The notes under the pieces are model-generated. The model was not told the origin of the DNA and made no database searches. It was given only the letters and a program-made list of their open reading frames with translations. The position numbers were made by a program, and so were the translations under genes. This document shows, in pieces, positions 34,386 to 46,319 of a stretch of 64,000 nucleotides of DNA; within the stretch, counting starts at the first letter, position 1; each line of letters begins with the position of its first letter. Origin of the DNA: Callorhinus ursinus. Lineage: Eukaryota > Chordata > Mammalia > Carnivora > Otariidae. The stretch is taken from contig NW_020312828.1 in NCBI RefSeq assembly GCF_003265705.1, forward strand, positions 58,802,882-58,866,881, in the 5' to 3' direction.

Positions 34386-35190
34386 ATAGTTTAAAATTTA
34401 AAGAATTTGTTTAACGGGTGAATTTTTATGCATGAATTCAACTTTCCATGCATTTTCAAAAACAGTATCAATCACATAAAATTTTGAGATTCATTGATAA
34501 CTTCCTCTAGAGCATAGCATAGAAAATCATATTTAAGTAGAACTCTATCAGATTTCATATCCTGAGACCAAGAATTATGCCTCTAAAAAAGAATATATTC
34601 CTCTTTGGTAAGTATCATTGTGCTATCTACCCTTCCTCAGGTATATGTTGTCTTTTTATAGTATTTTTTGGTGTTGTCTATTTGGATTTGAATAGTGTAA
34701 TGTCAAACACATATCATAAACTATTATTTATATCTTCTTAAACTTTAATAAAATGTAATTGCTTATAAAACTTTACATTCCTGACTCCTCTACCTTATAC
34801 TTAAACTCTATGTGAGGAAAACACTTTTTTTCATTCGTATCACATGCTTCAACTGGTAAGAATTTTAGGAAAAAGCAAAAAAAATTCTACAAACACAGTT
34901 CTTTTATTTCATCTGGAATATGGCTAATCAGGTAGATAAACTGAACTATGCTGCATACAGAGCTCATCAAAATTCACACTGTTGGAAAAATTACTTTTCA
35001 TTTGGAGATTAAATTTATCTTTCTTAAGTTCAATTTCCAACAATTAGTCTGGCAATTTAGAGGTTAATGAGAAATTTGGTTGGATAAATTCTACATGTTA
35101 GAAATTAATTTGCAAATAATTCTGATTGGAAAACAAAATACTAAATGTCTATTTGAGATTATTATGAGGCATTTGATCCTATCTCCTGTG
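34386..35190. other. No recognised feature
   Basis: AT-rich sequence; nothing seen. Confidence 0.5.
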
Positions 35191-35830
35191 TAATTTTTCC
35201 TTTAGTGAAGTATAATTGACAAGTATAATTGTAAGATATTTAAAGTGTACAATGTTATAATTTGATAGATGTCTACATTGTGAATGGGTTCCCCACATGG
35301 AGTTAATAACACATCCATGACCTCTCATCTTTGGCTTTGCATGTGTGTATGAATATTGAAGTTCTACTCTCTCAGCAAATTTCAATTATACAATACAGTG
35401 TTATCAACTATAATCACCATGTTATACATTAGATACTAAGACTGTATTCACCTTATAACTGAAAGTTTGTACCCTTTTATTAACCTCTCCCTATTTTCCC
35501 TAATTTCAGCCTCTGGCAACCACTTTTCTACTCTCTGATTCCACGAATTCAACTTTTTTTTTTTTTTAATTTCACCTATAAGTGATAACATGAAGTATTT
35601 GTTGTTCTCTGTCTAGCTTATTTCATTTAGCACAATGCCCCCCACGTTCATCAATGTTGTCACAAATGACAGGACTGCCTTCTTTTTAAAGGTTGAATAA
35701 TATTCCATTTTATATAAATATATACATAGATAGATAGAGATAGAGATAGATGATATAGAGATACATCCCACATTCTCTTTATCCTTCATCTGCCAAAGGA
35801 CACCTAAGTAGTTTCATTCCAGGGGTTAAT
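35191..35830 (-). mobile_element. Old L1 3' end, antisense
   Basis: TAGTGAAGTATAATTGACAA, TTAAAGTGTACAATGTTATA, ACAGTGTTATCAACTATAAT, CCTCTGGCAACCACTTTTCT, TATTTCATTTAGCACAATGC, CCCACGTTCATCAATGTTGT and AATAATATTCCATTTTATAT follow the antisense L1M 3'UTR and ORF2 end. A GATA-type repeat lies at about 35727-35762. Confidence 0.85.
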
Positions 35831-35839
35831 TCATTAAGA

Positions 35840-35957
35840 GGTTATAACATTTGTAAATATTTATACCCCCAACATAATATAAATATATTAAGCAAATATT
35901 AATGGATCTGAGGGGAGAAACAGACAGCAATACAATAATAGCAAGGGACTTTATTTT
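35840..35957 (+). mobile_element. L1 ORF2 endonuclease segment, sense (inverted)
   Basis: AAATATTTATACCCCCAACA, AAATATATTAAGCAAATATT, AATGGATCTGAGGGGAGAAA and CAATACAATAATAGCAAGGG correspond to the 'NIYAPN..IKQ..D.KGEIDSNTIIVGDF' part of the endonuclease, in the opposite orientation to the L1 pieces on both sides. Confidence 0.7.
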
Positions 35958-36135
35958 GGTTTTATATTCTTCAGCTCCGTGATTTCTGTTTAGGATATTT
36001 GTTTATTTTCTACTTCTTGTTGAAATTCTCACTTTGGTCATACATTGCTCTTAGATGAGCATCTTTATGACCATTATTTTGAACCCTCTATCAGAGAATC
36101 ACTTATCTCTGTTTCATTAAGTTCTGTTTCTGGAT

Positions 36136-36426
36136 TAAGTCAGTCAGAGAAAGACAAATACTATACAATTTCACTTATATGTGAAATTTAAGAAACAAAA
36201 CAAATGAGCAAAGGAAAAAAGAGAGAGAGAGAGGAAAACCAAGAAACAGACTCTTAACTCTAGAGAACAAACTGATGGTTACCAGAAATAGGCGATGGGG
36301 ATTAAGGAGCGCACCTGTGATGAGCACTGCCTGTTGTATGGAAGTGTTGAATCACTATATTGTACACCTGAAACTAATATGACACTGTGTTAACTAACTG
36401 GAATTTAAATACTTAAAAAAAAAACC
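36136..36426 (+). mobile_element. 5'-truncated L1 3'UTR with TSD
   Basis: Carnivore L1 3' end: AGTCAGTCAGAGAAAGACAA, AAACAGACTCTTAACTCTAG, AACAAACTGATGGTTACCAG, GAAGTGTTGAATCACTATAT and A tail. The TSD CTGTTTCTGGAT is exact at 36124-36135 and 36427-36438. About 290 bp, so severely 5' truncated. Confidence 0.9.
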
Positions 36427-36530
36427 CTGTTTCTGGATACTTGTTCTTTTGTTTGGAACATATTCTATTTCTTCATTTTCCTTGACCTTCTGTGTTGCTT
36501 TCTACACATTAGATAAAACATTCAGCTCTT

Positions 36531-36740
36531 GGGGCACCCGGGTGGCTCAGTCGTTAAGCGTCTGCCTTTGGCTCAGGTCTGATCCCAGGGTCCTGGGATT
36601 GAGCCCCGCATTGGGCTCCCTGCTCAGCGGGAATTCTGCTTCTCCCTCTCCCTCTGTCTTCTGCTTGTGTTCCCTCTCTTACTGTGTCTCTCTCTGTCAA
36701 ACAGATAAATAAAATCTTAAAAAAAAACAAACAAAAAAAC
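36531..36740 (+). mobile_element. CAN-SINE
   Basis: Head GGGGCACCCGGGTGGCTCAG, full body, tail AGATAAATAAAATCTT and A-rich run. I did not find a convincing TSD. Confidence 0.92.
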
Positions 36741-37610
36741 AGCCACCTCTCCCAATCTTCACCGAATGGTCTCATGTAGGAGATGAATCTCACCAACGAG
36801 CCTGTCCAGAGCTCTCAGTTGTCTCTCAAACCTTTGTGTTGTCCAAGCCACCTTTTTTTGTACTTGGTGACTTTCAGTAGTTTAGTGTATGTCTAGACTC
36901 ATCAGTGTCCCAAAGATCACTGTCACCTTCTAGATGGGAAGAGTATGTTAGGAAAGTATATAGTTAAGCCCTTTCCACAGAAAAACCAGGAGATGGACTT
37001 TTTTGTTTGCTCCCTCTGTGCTGGGCCCAGGTGTAGAGCTATGATGTGGTGAGGTGGGGATGGGAGAGGGACACCTGTGCCAATTTAGACGGTTTCTTGG
37101 TTTGCTTTTGTCGTGTGGGACTTATGGATACAAGCCACTTTGGCTATTAGACCAGGAAATTTGGATGCATGCTGTTCAGGTGGCAGCTACAAAAGCTGGA
37201 GCACCAGATGTGTGTATAAGCTCCTTCTAGGGAAGTAACTGGTGACTTGGTTTTATTACTGGAGCAAGCCGGGAAGAGAGAGCCAGAGAGGTATCTGCTG
37301 GCTTCACGGTCTTTGAGAAATAGCACAGCCAGCTCCTAGTTCCTGCTAAATTAGAAAGCTGGCCCTCAGGCAGCAGCTTATAAAGCATGCAGATATACCC
37401 CTGTCAAGGGAAGACTGGGAGATGGGTGGTTTTGCCAGCTGCCTCTGCACTGAGCCCTAGTGGGGATAGCTGTGGTATGCTAGCATGCCCATTAGGAATT
37501 GCTTTTGTTTGATATAGTTTTATGTGTCTCCTGGACATAAGCCCCATTGGCTTTCAGAGCTTGATGTTTGGGAAACTGTCCCTCAGGTGGGAGTCTTTAA
37601 AGTTGGGGCT

Positions 37611-37816
37611 TGGGTGCCTGGGTGGCTCAGTCATTAAGCATTTGCCTTCAGCTTGGGTCATGATCCCAGAGTCCTGTGATCAAGCCGCACATCAGGCTCC
37701 CTGCTCAGCGGGAAGCCTGCTTCTCCCTCACCCACTCCCCCTGCTTGTGTTCCTGCTCTCACTATCTCTCTCTCTCTGTCAAATTAAAAAAAAAAACAAA
37801 AACAAAAACAAAAAAC
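37611..37816 (+). mobile_element. CAN-SINE
   Basis: Head TGGGTGCCTGGGTGGCTCAG, full body, A/AAC-rich tail. The TSD AAAGTTGGGGCT is exact at 37599-37610 and 37817-37828. Inserted in the antisense L1 5'UTR. Confidence 0.95.
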
Positions 37817-38095
37817 AAAGTTGGGGCTCTAGGTGTGAGGTCAAGTCCTTCACTCCTCAGGGAGAAGTTGGGAGTTCCCTCAGGATTCCATGTCACTGTG
37901 CTGTGTGTGGGGTTTATGCTGAGAGTTTATCTGTCTTTCCTACTTGGTTCAAAGTGGGTATTTTCTATTCATTTAATGTTTATGAGTGGTTCAGCTAGTT
38001 TCCCCTCTCAGAGGGAGTCTCTCTACATGTAGCTGTATGTTCAGCATGTCTATGGAAGGAAGGGAGCTCAAGAGCTTCCTATGTCACTGTCTTGG

Positions 38096-38285
38096 TTAAC
38101 TCCTCTCCTGTGTAGTTTAAAAAAATTTTTCTCCCTTTTAATTTGGAAAGCTTCATCTTACTGAGGAAGAAGGTATATAGATTAAGCAACATATTAATAG
38201 TCTTATCTAAAATTGGGTGTTTATTCTATAACTTTTAGTAAAAAGATTTCTCCAATATAGTAAAAATTTAATAAATCATAACTGG
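38096..38285. other. No recognised feature
   Basis: Short AT-rich interval between the L1 5' end and the next SINE. Confidence 0.5.
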
Positions 38286-38296
38286 TATTATTATTT

Positions 38297-38496
38297 TTTA
38301 AAAGAGTTATTTATTTTAGAGAGAGAGAGAGCATACAAGTGAGCAGGGAGAGGAGCAGAGGGAAAGAGAGAACCCTGATGCCGACTCCATGCTGAGCGTG
38401 GAGCCTGCCACGGGGTTCAGTTCCAGGACCCCGAGATCATCACCTGAGCCAAAACTAAGAGTTTGCCACTTAACCAATGGTGCCACCCCGGCGCCC
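38297..38496 (-). mobile_element. CAN-SINE, antisense, diverged
   Basis: TTAAAAGAGTTATTTATTTT, GA-rich tract, GATCATCACCTGAGCCAAAA, head end GCCACCCCGGCGCCC. TSD of the form TATTATTATT on both sides, made ambiguous by low complexity. Several mismatches from the other copies. Confidence 0.9.
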
Positions 38497-39319
38497 AATA
38501 TTATTATTAACATTCTTACTATTATTGGAGTGGCCACTGCCAAAGATCAAATAGTTAATAAATGATAGAGCTGGAACTCAAATCCAAACAATCTAGATTA
38601 AAATTAGAGGTCAAAATTATAAGTATTGTCTCAGTAGTAATCATGTAGAATATTTTGAAAAAAATGGTTTTTGGTAGAACTTTTGTCTCACAAACTATCT
38701 GTATTGTGAGAAAATACATCAAAAACTGGTATAGATTTGGATAATGAAGAATCCTAAACACTAAACTAAGACTGTGGGATTTGGAACTATTTTTTTCCAT
38801 AAGTAAAGGAACCATCAAAGATATTTTTAACAGAGGAAAGGCTTATGTGCATTAATATGTTTCATTTGGGATTGATGCTAATGATGGGTAGGAAATTTTT
38901 GAAAAATGAAATGCAGAAGAACAATTAGAATGATACTGAAATAGGCCTATAAGACTTGATGCATTCACCTTCCAGTATGGCTGAGCAAGTTCCTACTGGG
39001 CATAACCCTCTCACAGATAATTATAAAATCTGAGGAAATAAATGAAGCTTAAAGCAATTGGAACATGATCAAAAGCAGGCAGATTCTAGAAGGGAGTCTA
39101 AATTTGGAAAAAGGGAATGACACTGAGTGAGCAACCATTTTTATGGCTGTTAGTCAGGGTGCAAGACAAATCAGTATCAGTTGGGCAAACTAAAATAAAA
39201 CTGAAGATTTTTCTGAACTGAAAAATCAGAGAGACTTCAGAACAACCTCAGCTACCAGAAACTAATGCAAGGACAGACAAAACCAAATGTGAGCAAGTAA
39301 TGTATGTATGTATGAAATC
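38497..39319. other. No confidently recognised feature
   Basis: 38960-39300 may be a diverged old L1 5' region in sense orientation (TTCACCTTCCAGTATGGCTG, AAAACTGAAG-type text), but I cannot support it. No gene. Confidence 0.35.
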
Positions 39320-39955
39320 TCATACATAGTTTATAGGAATGTTAATTGTACAACCACTGTAGGAAAAAATTAGTAGCTTCTTACATTCCTAAACATATAT
39401 CTATCCTATAATGTAGCAGTTCTATCACAAAGTATGTATGCAGGAAAAATGAAAACATATGGCTATATCTAAGAATTTTCAGAGAATCTCATTCATACTA
39501 GCCCCAAACTGGGAACCTCCTAGGTGTCCATCAATAGCAGAGTGGATAAACAAGCTGTCATTTTTCATAAAGTAAATTATGGATACAAACACCATGGATG
39601 AATCTCGAAAGAATTTTGCTGAATGAAAGGCAAATCTCCGTATGTATTATATCATTCTATATAGCATTAGATATATATTACATCAAAAGTAAAACTAGAA
39701 AGCAAATGTAAATGCTAAATATGCATGCTGGAGTATAAAGTACAGATAGTCCACTGATATTTGCATTTACTTTGAAATAAGACAGATTGATGCATAGATC
39801 AAAGGGTGGGTAGAATGATAGGTGATAAGCAACTATAGTAAAATATTAATGGCAGAAATTAGGTGTCAGGCATGTGGGTTTTCACCATGAGATTCTTTTA
39901 ATTTGCTGTATTTTTAGGTTTATGTAATTAAAATATTCATAATAAAGAACTGATG
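39320..39955 (+). mobile_element. Old L1 (L1ME/MC-like) ORF2 end and 3'UTR
   Basis: AATGTTAATTGTACAACCAC, AACTGGGAACCTCCTAGGTG, TCCATCAATAGCAGAGTGGA, TAAACAAGCTG, ACCATGGATGAATCTCGAAA and GGCAGAAATTAGGTGTCAGG follow the L1 C-terminal ORF2 and 3'UTR order, ending near ATTCATAATAAAGAACTGAT. Confidence 0.75.
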
Positions 39956-40044
39956 AGCTGGTACACTGGGGTAACTTTGCTAATAAATAAAATTACAATG
40001 TATTGAAGTTTGCTACTTTACAAATGCTATTAACCACTCGCTCT

Positions 40045-40225
40045 CTTCCACTATTATCTCACTTAATCATTACAACAATGTGCAGCAGTTATTATGATAT
40101 CTATATTATACATGAGAAAACCGAGACTTAAAGCTGGGCATAGAGTTAGTAAAACCAAGTATTCTGATAAGAATCCATGTCGGTAAACCACAAAGCTTGC
40201 ATCTTTACGTAAAACCACTACACTT
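40045..40225 (-). repeat. MIR SINE, antisense
   Basis: TTATCTCACTTAATCATTAC, AACAATGTGCAGCAGTTATT, TACATGAGAAAACCGAGACT and AAACCACTACACTTGAA give the antisense MIR core ('TCTCATTTAATCCTCACAACA..GAGGAAACTGAGGC..CTTAACCACTA'). Confidence 0.8.
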
Positions 40226-40555
40226 GAATTAAAGATAAAGAATTTGTGAAAGGCGGAGAGATACAGTATAATACTATATTATGTCTGCAATTTACTTACA
40301 GTTCATGAACTTGTAAAAATTTCAAATTTACACAATAATAATGTCAATAACAAAAATAGGTGTATAGATTGTAAAAGCTTATGTGGAGGGATACAAATAG
40401 GAGGAGAAAATTACAAATTCAATTAAGAACATACTGAGTAATTGATTTAATTTTGATATCCAAGCAAAGATGTCAATCAACAATAAGAAGTTTTCAAAAT
40501 AGAACTAAGAAACACACTGAGAGTTCAAAATATGTGTTATAAATCACTTACATAC
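40226..40555. other. No recognised feature
   Basis: AT-rich sequence; nothing seen. Confidence 0.5.
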
Positions 40556-40566
40556 AAGTAGCTGTT

Positions 40567-41363
40567 AGAAGACACAAATAAATGGAAAGATACCCTGTGT
40601 TCATAGATTGGAAGAATTAATAGTGTTAAACCGTCCATGTTACCCAAAGTATTCTACAGACTCAATATAATTCTTATCAACATTCCAACAGCATTTTTCA
40701 CAAAAACCAATCCTAAAATTTGTATGGAACCACAGAAGATTCCAAAGACCCAAAGCAATCTTGAGACAAAAGAACAAAGTGGAGGCATCATACTCCCTGA
40801 TTTCAAACTATATTAAAAAGCTGTAGTAATCAAACAGCATGGTATTAGCATAAAACAGACACATAGGTCAATAAAATCAAATAGCGAGCCCAGAAATAAA
40901 ACTCCATATACATGGTCAATTAAATTATGACAAAGGAGGCAAGAATAAATAGTGGGTAAAAGACATTCTCTTCAATCAGTAGTATTAGGACAACTGGACA
41001 GCCGCATGTGAAAGATTGAAACTGGAGCCTGTCTTACACCATAAACAAAAATTAAATCAAGATGGATTAAAGACTTGAATGTAAGGCTTGAAATCATAAA
41101 ACTCCTGAAAGAAAACATATGCACTAGGCTCCTTGATAAGAGTCTTAATGTGATTTTTTGGATTTGACTCCTAAAAGCAAGGGCAACAAAAATAAAAATA
41201 TAATAATGGGCCTACATTAAACTAAAAAGCTTCTATACAGAGTAGGAAATCATCAACAAAATGAAAAGGCAACCTGCTGAATGGGAGAAAATATTTATAA
41301 ATCATATATCCAATAAGGGGTTAACATCCAAAATATATGAAGAACTTATGCAATTCAACACTC

Positions 41364-41408
<45 letters not shown>

Positions 41409-42361
41409 CAAAAACAAAAACAAAGAATTGGATTTAAAAAATAGACAAAGGACCTGAACAGACATTTTTCCAAAGAAGACATACAGGTGGCCAACAGACA
41501 TATAAAAACATGCTCAACATACCTAAACATCAGGGAAATGCAAATTAAAACCACCATGAGACATCACCTTGCACCAGTCAGAATGGCTAAGGTCAAAATG
41601 ATAAGGAATATCAAGTGTTGGCAGAGGATAGAAGAAAAGGAACCCTTGTGCACTGTGGGCGGGACTGTAAATTGGTGCAGCCACTATGGAAAACAGTATG
41701 GAGCTTCCTCACAAAATTAAAAATAGAACTTACCATATGATCTAGCAATTCTACTTCTGAGCATTTATTGGAAGAAAATGAAAACACTAATTCAAAAAGA
41801 TGTATGTTCCCCTATGTTCATTGCAACATCATTTACAATACCCAAGATATGAAAGCAGTCTAAGTGTCCATTAATGGATGAATGGATAAAGAAGATATGG
41901 GATATATATCCAGTGAAATACTACTCAGTCATAAAAAAGAATGAAATTGTGTTATTTGCAATAACATGGATGGACCCTCAGGGTATAATGTTAAAAACAA
42001 ATGAACAAACAAAACAAAATTATAGAGGCAGAGAACAGACTGATGGTTGCGAGAAGGAAGTGGAGTTGAGGGATAGGAAAATACATGAAGGGGATCAAGA
42101 GGTACAAACTTCCAGTCATAAAATAAATAAGTCATGGGGGTGTAATGTGCAGCATAGAGACTATAGTCAGTAATATTGTATTACATATTTATAAGTTGTT
42201 AGGAGAGTGAATCTTAGAAGTTCTCATTACAAGCAAAATTTTTAACACTGTATGGTGACAATTGTGGTGATTATTTCTCAATGTATACAAATATCAAATC
42301 AGTATGTTGTATGCTTGAAACTAATATAATGTTATACGTCAATTATATGCCAATAAAAAAG
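40567..42361 (+). mobile_element. 5'-truncated L1 (ORF2 3' part and 3'UTR) with TSD
   Basis: The TSD AAGTAGCTGTT is exact at 40556-40566 and 42362-42372. The body runs from within ORF2 (TTTGTATGGAACCACAGAAG, GGACAACTGGACAGCCGCAT) through the Cys-rich C-terminal region (GGGACTGTAAATTGGTGCAG) and AATGGATAAAGAAGATATGG to a 3'UTR ending in CCAATAAAAAAG. Many stops and frameshifts: open pieces at 41487-41720 and 41874-42173 are remnants. A (CA)n expansion interrupts it at 41365-41405. Confidence 0.92.
41365..41405 (+). repeat. (CA)n microsatellite in L1 ORF2
   Basis: About 20 uninterrupted CA units between CAATTCAACACT and AAAACAAAAACAAAAAC, at the place where L1 reads 'CTCAACACCCAAAGAAC'. Confidence 0.95.
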
Positions 42362-42372
42362 AAGTAGCTGTT

Positions 42373-44388
42373 GAATATTTAAAGTCAGTGAGATTATTAG
42401 AGGAAATTACTTCAATGTGAAGAAGAAAGGAAGAGAAGAAAATATAAGGTAAAGAGAGACCTAAAAAAGAAAGAAGAAAACAGGAAAAAAAAAATCAGAG
42501 GAAAAGAAGCCATGTGTGGGTCAGTACTCCCTTTACAAGAAACGTAACTCTGTTTTCGAGCACAGTGAATGATGAATTTGTATAATGCAGATCATAACAC
42601 TTCCAAGATGTTCTGAAATGTTTGCACCAGTGGATATAATCTCAGAAACAATAGCAAATTGATCATTTTAGATCAATCACCTCAAGGATAAATTATTCCT
42701 AGTTTATATTGTACTTATCTTAGAAATTAAGAACACAAAGATGAATACCAATGGATTCCTGAACTAGAATATATTATACTCAAGGGGGAATGAGGAATAA
42801 GGAATTAAATATCAGTAATATGTTGGATCATGTACCAAGAGAAAGTTATGGGAGTCAGTAAGTATATTCCTTTCTTGAAAGCAAAATCACATCCTTTACT
42901 GTGTAGTTACTAACACAGACTTTCTGCATGTGGTTCTTCATTGTATAGTTGTGAAATTTAATCAGATTAATGTAATTTAGAGCTTAGTTGTATCAAAAAA
43001 ATAATTTTGAGATTCAAAATTGTAGTTTTCATGCCTCTGACTAAACTCCAGAAATGGAGGCAAAATTTGGTCTATTTAGTTCATTCTGAAATTTGAGGTC
43101 CTATTGTTGATACCTTATCTACTGCTTAGCAATAAAGTACTGGGTTGGCCAATATTCCTCGCTTTTTGTATACCATTTTGCAGAATTCAGCCCCAGAAAT
43201 AGTATTCTATAACCACTTTCAATTCTACTTCATCAATGAAATTTTTTGAGTCTCAAGGTAAAGCTTTATACTGTACAGTCTAACAAATGACCTCAATTTT
43301 CTCCAAGTTTATTGCCAACTTGTAACCACTGACTCAGCATAACTATTCATCATCCTTTCTTATGATGAGTGAGTTTTCTGAATGCAGTTATCAGCATATG
43401 GCAGATTCTATATGACTGCTTCAAGGACTTTTGTAGAGGCTTGCATATGATTGAGAATTCATGAGCTGCTCCATACTTGTATCTCCTCTCTGGATGTGCA
43501 AATTTAGCAAATGATGCAGTGAGCTTTCAAGGGCTGGGTTGGAATTACTTATTGCTCCACAGTTTCCATTTTACCAGAAGCTTAAATGTCGAAAGAAATG
43601 TTCTCCACCATATAATCAAATGGCATCAAGGTAAAACACTTTTCTGATAATGAGTATATTTAATTTTTCTAGGGAAGGATAGATTCTTCCCTATTAAAAC
43701 TAACTGGAAAATTTACATCTGTTATTCCTTTAGCAACTGGAAGTGTATGTCTTTTTAGGGACATTATACTCTTGGATTTTAAGTTTATGGCCAATTTCCC
43801 AGATTTCTTTTTTCTTTTTGTCATTTTGAAGTTCCTAAGAGCACAGAAGATAATAAAATATTTTTGGTATCACTAAAAGCAACTAAGAAAGAGTGCCTAT
43901 TTTGGTAGAGAAATGGTATATTAATAATGTCAAACGAGACAGGTATTTAAAACTTTTTAGAAATACCTGTGCATTCAGTAAATAGTTGTTAAATAACATC
44001 AGAATAATAATTATTTTCTTTTGTGGCATTTCATGTCTTAGGTGAGCTCTGATACTGTCAACACACAAAAATCCAATTTTCATCATATATGCAAAATCAT
44101 ATATGTACTGTAAATGTACTTTATGATTTTCTTAATAACATTTTATTTTCTCTAGGTTATTTTAAGAACACAGTATATAATATATATAGCATACTATTGT
44201 GTGTTGATCATCTGTTTATGTTATTAGTGAGGTTTCCAGTCAACATTAGGCTATTAGAAATTAAGTTTTGGGGGAGTTTGGGAGTGAAAAATTATATGCT
44301 AATTTTCTGCCACATAGGGAGTCGGCACCTCTAACCCCCACATTGTTCAAGTGTCAGCAGTATGTATATGTATCTATGTACATATTTT

Positions 44389-44390
<2 letters not shown>
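42373..44390. other. No recognised feature
   Basis: A two-kilobase stretch without any gene, RNA or repeat I can name. 43080-43640 is less AT-rich and may hold a very old repeat. GA-rich low complexity at 42415-42500. Confidence 0.45.

Positions 44391-44420
<30 letters not shown>
44391..44420 (+). repeat. (TG)n microsatellite
   Basis: Fifteen uninterrupted TG units, followed by a GA-rich stretch to about 44452. Confidence 0.95.
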
Positions 44421-44421
<1 letters not shown>

Positions 44422-44452
44422 AGAGAGAGGGAGAGAGAAAGGTAGGGAGAGA

Positions 44453-45384
44453 TAACATAGCATTAGTTTCAGATATCTATATTTTATAATCAAATTTTAT
44501 TAGAGGGAATAAATTCCTACCCCTTACCCTTTTGCAGTATAAGGAGAATATAAGAGTCAATTTGGAAAGAAATTTCTAGTCTCAATAACGAGAAACTTTT
44601 GTATGCATGAAAAACTTTTTGCACTACATGAGGATTAGAGCTATGGTTCCTGGAGCTTAAAAGGAAATTGGTCCCTCAACGTATTGCTAGTTAAAATTTC
44701 AGAGTTTTTGTTGCAACCAGGGCATGAACTTTTCAAATAACAGTAGGGTTTGTAAGCCTCAGTGTGAAACTTTAACAGGTCTGTGCCTAATGAACTTCTG
44801 TACGGGTGAGCTAAACACAGGAAGTGGCTGGGGAGATTCAGTACATAATGACTGAGGTTGCAACCAGACACTAAACCGGGTTACCAGCACCTCGTGGTCT
44901 CATAATAGCTACTTTTTGTGGTTGGTAAAGCATTTCTATATTCATTCAAAATTTCTTATTTTGTCTCATTTTACAAAGAGTTATTTTGGATGAATAAAAT
45001 GTCAATGAACCAGTCAGGAATTTTAAAAGCTATATCTATCTATATTCAAATACGTGTATATATACAAACGTGGGCATATCTGTGAAACGTCCTTAAAAAG
45101 AACACAAAACTCTAATATTAGTGAATCCCTCAGAGGAAGAAAACTTGGAGAAACGTTAAGGAAGATTTAAATTTTACTGTGTATCCTCATTTAATTTCCA
45201 AATTCTGTATGCCAGGTATTTATAAAACAAATACAGTTTTACTATAAATTCTGTCTAATCTTTTCCCCTTGTCTGACCTTGTACGCACTTCTAAAGAGAA
45301 TAAAGGAATCTGAAGCAAGTTTTCCTTTTGAATTTCATCAGAATGATTTGTTCCCCTTATATTTGTTAATTCTCTTGATGCTTT
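44453..45384. other. No recognised feature
   Basis: No gene or classified repeat; 44640-44900 is somewhat more GC-rich than its flanks. Confidence 0.45.
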
Positions 45385-45398
45385 AATTATGTCAAATT

Positions 45399-45572
45399 GG
45401 GGCACCTGGGTGGCTCAGATGGTTAAGCGTCTGCCTTCAGCTCAGGTCATGATCCCAGGGTTCTGGGATCGGGGTCGCATCGAGCTCCCTGCTCAGAGGG
45501 GATGCTGCTTCTCCCTCTGCCTCTCTCTCTCTCTCTCTGTCTCTCATGAATAAATAAATAAAATCTTAAAAA
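45399..45572 (+). mobile_element. CAN-SINE
   Basis: Head GGGGCACCTGGGTGGCTCAG, body with a shortened 'GATCGGGGTCGCATCGAGC' core, tail GAATAAATAAATAAAATCTT. The TSD AATTATGTCAAATT is exact at 45385-45398 and 45573-45586. Confidence 0.95.
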
Positions 45573-45586
45573 AATTATGTCAAATT

Positions 45587-46319
45587 GAACCACCTAATAC
45601 TAAAGATAAAGGCTTTGTTTAGTCTGAGTACTTTACATCCTAAAAGCATTAAGAACTTTCATGTCTATAATCCCATATTCCCTATGTTAGCCCCTTTACA
45701 GACCAACCCATACACTGCCTATAAAACAAGGTAAAAATCTGAGAATAATGAAAATTGCACCAGCTTTTAATTGTGTAATTGACTGTAAGAGAGAAAAAGA
45801 CATTTTTCTAATGGTACCTATGGAAAAGGAAGCAAAGTGAAAAGGTAACCGGTTAGAAAGTTTTGGTTAGTCAAGACGCATGTATAACAAATATCAAAAT
45901 GTCCAAATCAGTGAATCTTGTCTGTCACTGCACATTTTTCATCAAGACAAAAAATAGTTGCTGAGGTAATAGGAAACTGAAGAATCAAGAGGAAGAATGT
46001 AATTCTGTGGATATGACTGGTTAAAGTAAAAACTGAGTTAATCATGCTCCTCATTTTATGTTACTTCCGTCCTTTGTCCCTAAAGCTAGGTTTTTGTTAT
46101 TTTTATTATTTTTTTAGGATTTCTTTATTTTTGTTTCCATTTGCCATTTCAACTGCATCCCACTAATGTCTTTGTTATATGCCCTTAACTAGCCATGTAT
46201 CTTTGCAAAGTATATTTTTGATTATAACTTTTGATTTAGATAAATGTATCTGCCTTAAACTCATTCACACTTTATATCATATTTTATTAAATTCTGTCTT
46301 AAGAATACACAAAGTAGTG
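45587..46319. other. No recognised feature
   Basis: AT-rich DNA; 46080-46320 may already be part of the antisense L1 that follows. Confidence 0.45.

Larger units (their letters stand above)
35958..38095 (-). mobile_element. Old L1M 5' region, antisense, to the 5' end
   Basis: ORF1-proximal text (TTCAGCTCCGTGATTTCTGT, TTGTTGAAATTCTCACTTTG, AATTCTTTG-like ACCATTATTTTGAACCCTCT) leads into the 5'UTR, with CACTCCTCAGGGAGAAGTTG, TGTGTGTGGGGTTTATGCTG, GTTCAGCTAGTTTCCCCTCT and finally GGGAGCTCAAGAGCTTCCTA then TGTCACTGTCTTGG, the complement of an L1 5' end (CCAAGA..TGACATAGGAAGCTC). It contains one L1 3' piece and two SINEs inserted later. Two related ~420-bp modules lie at about 36960-37200 and 37390-37610. 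Confidence 0.7.
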
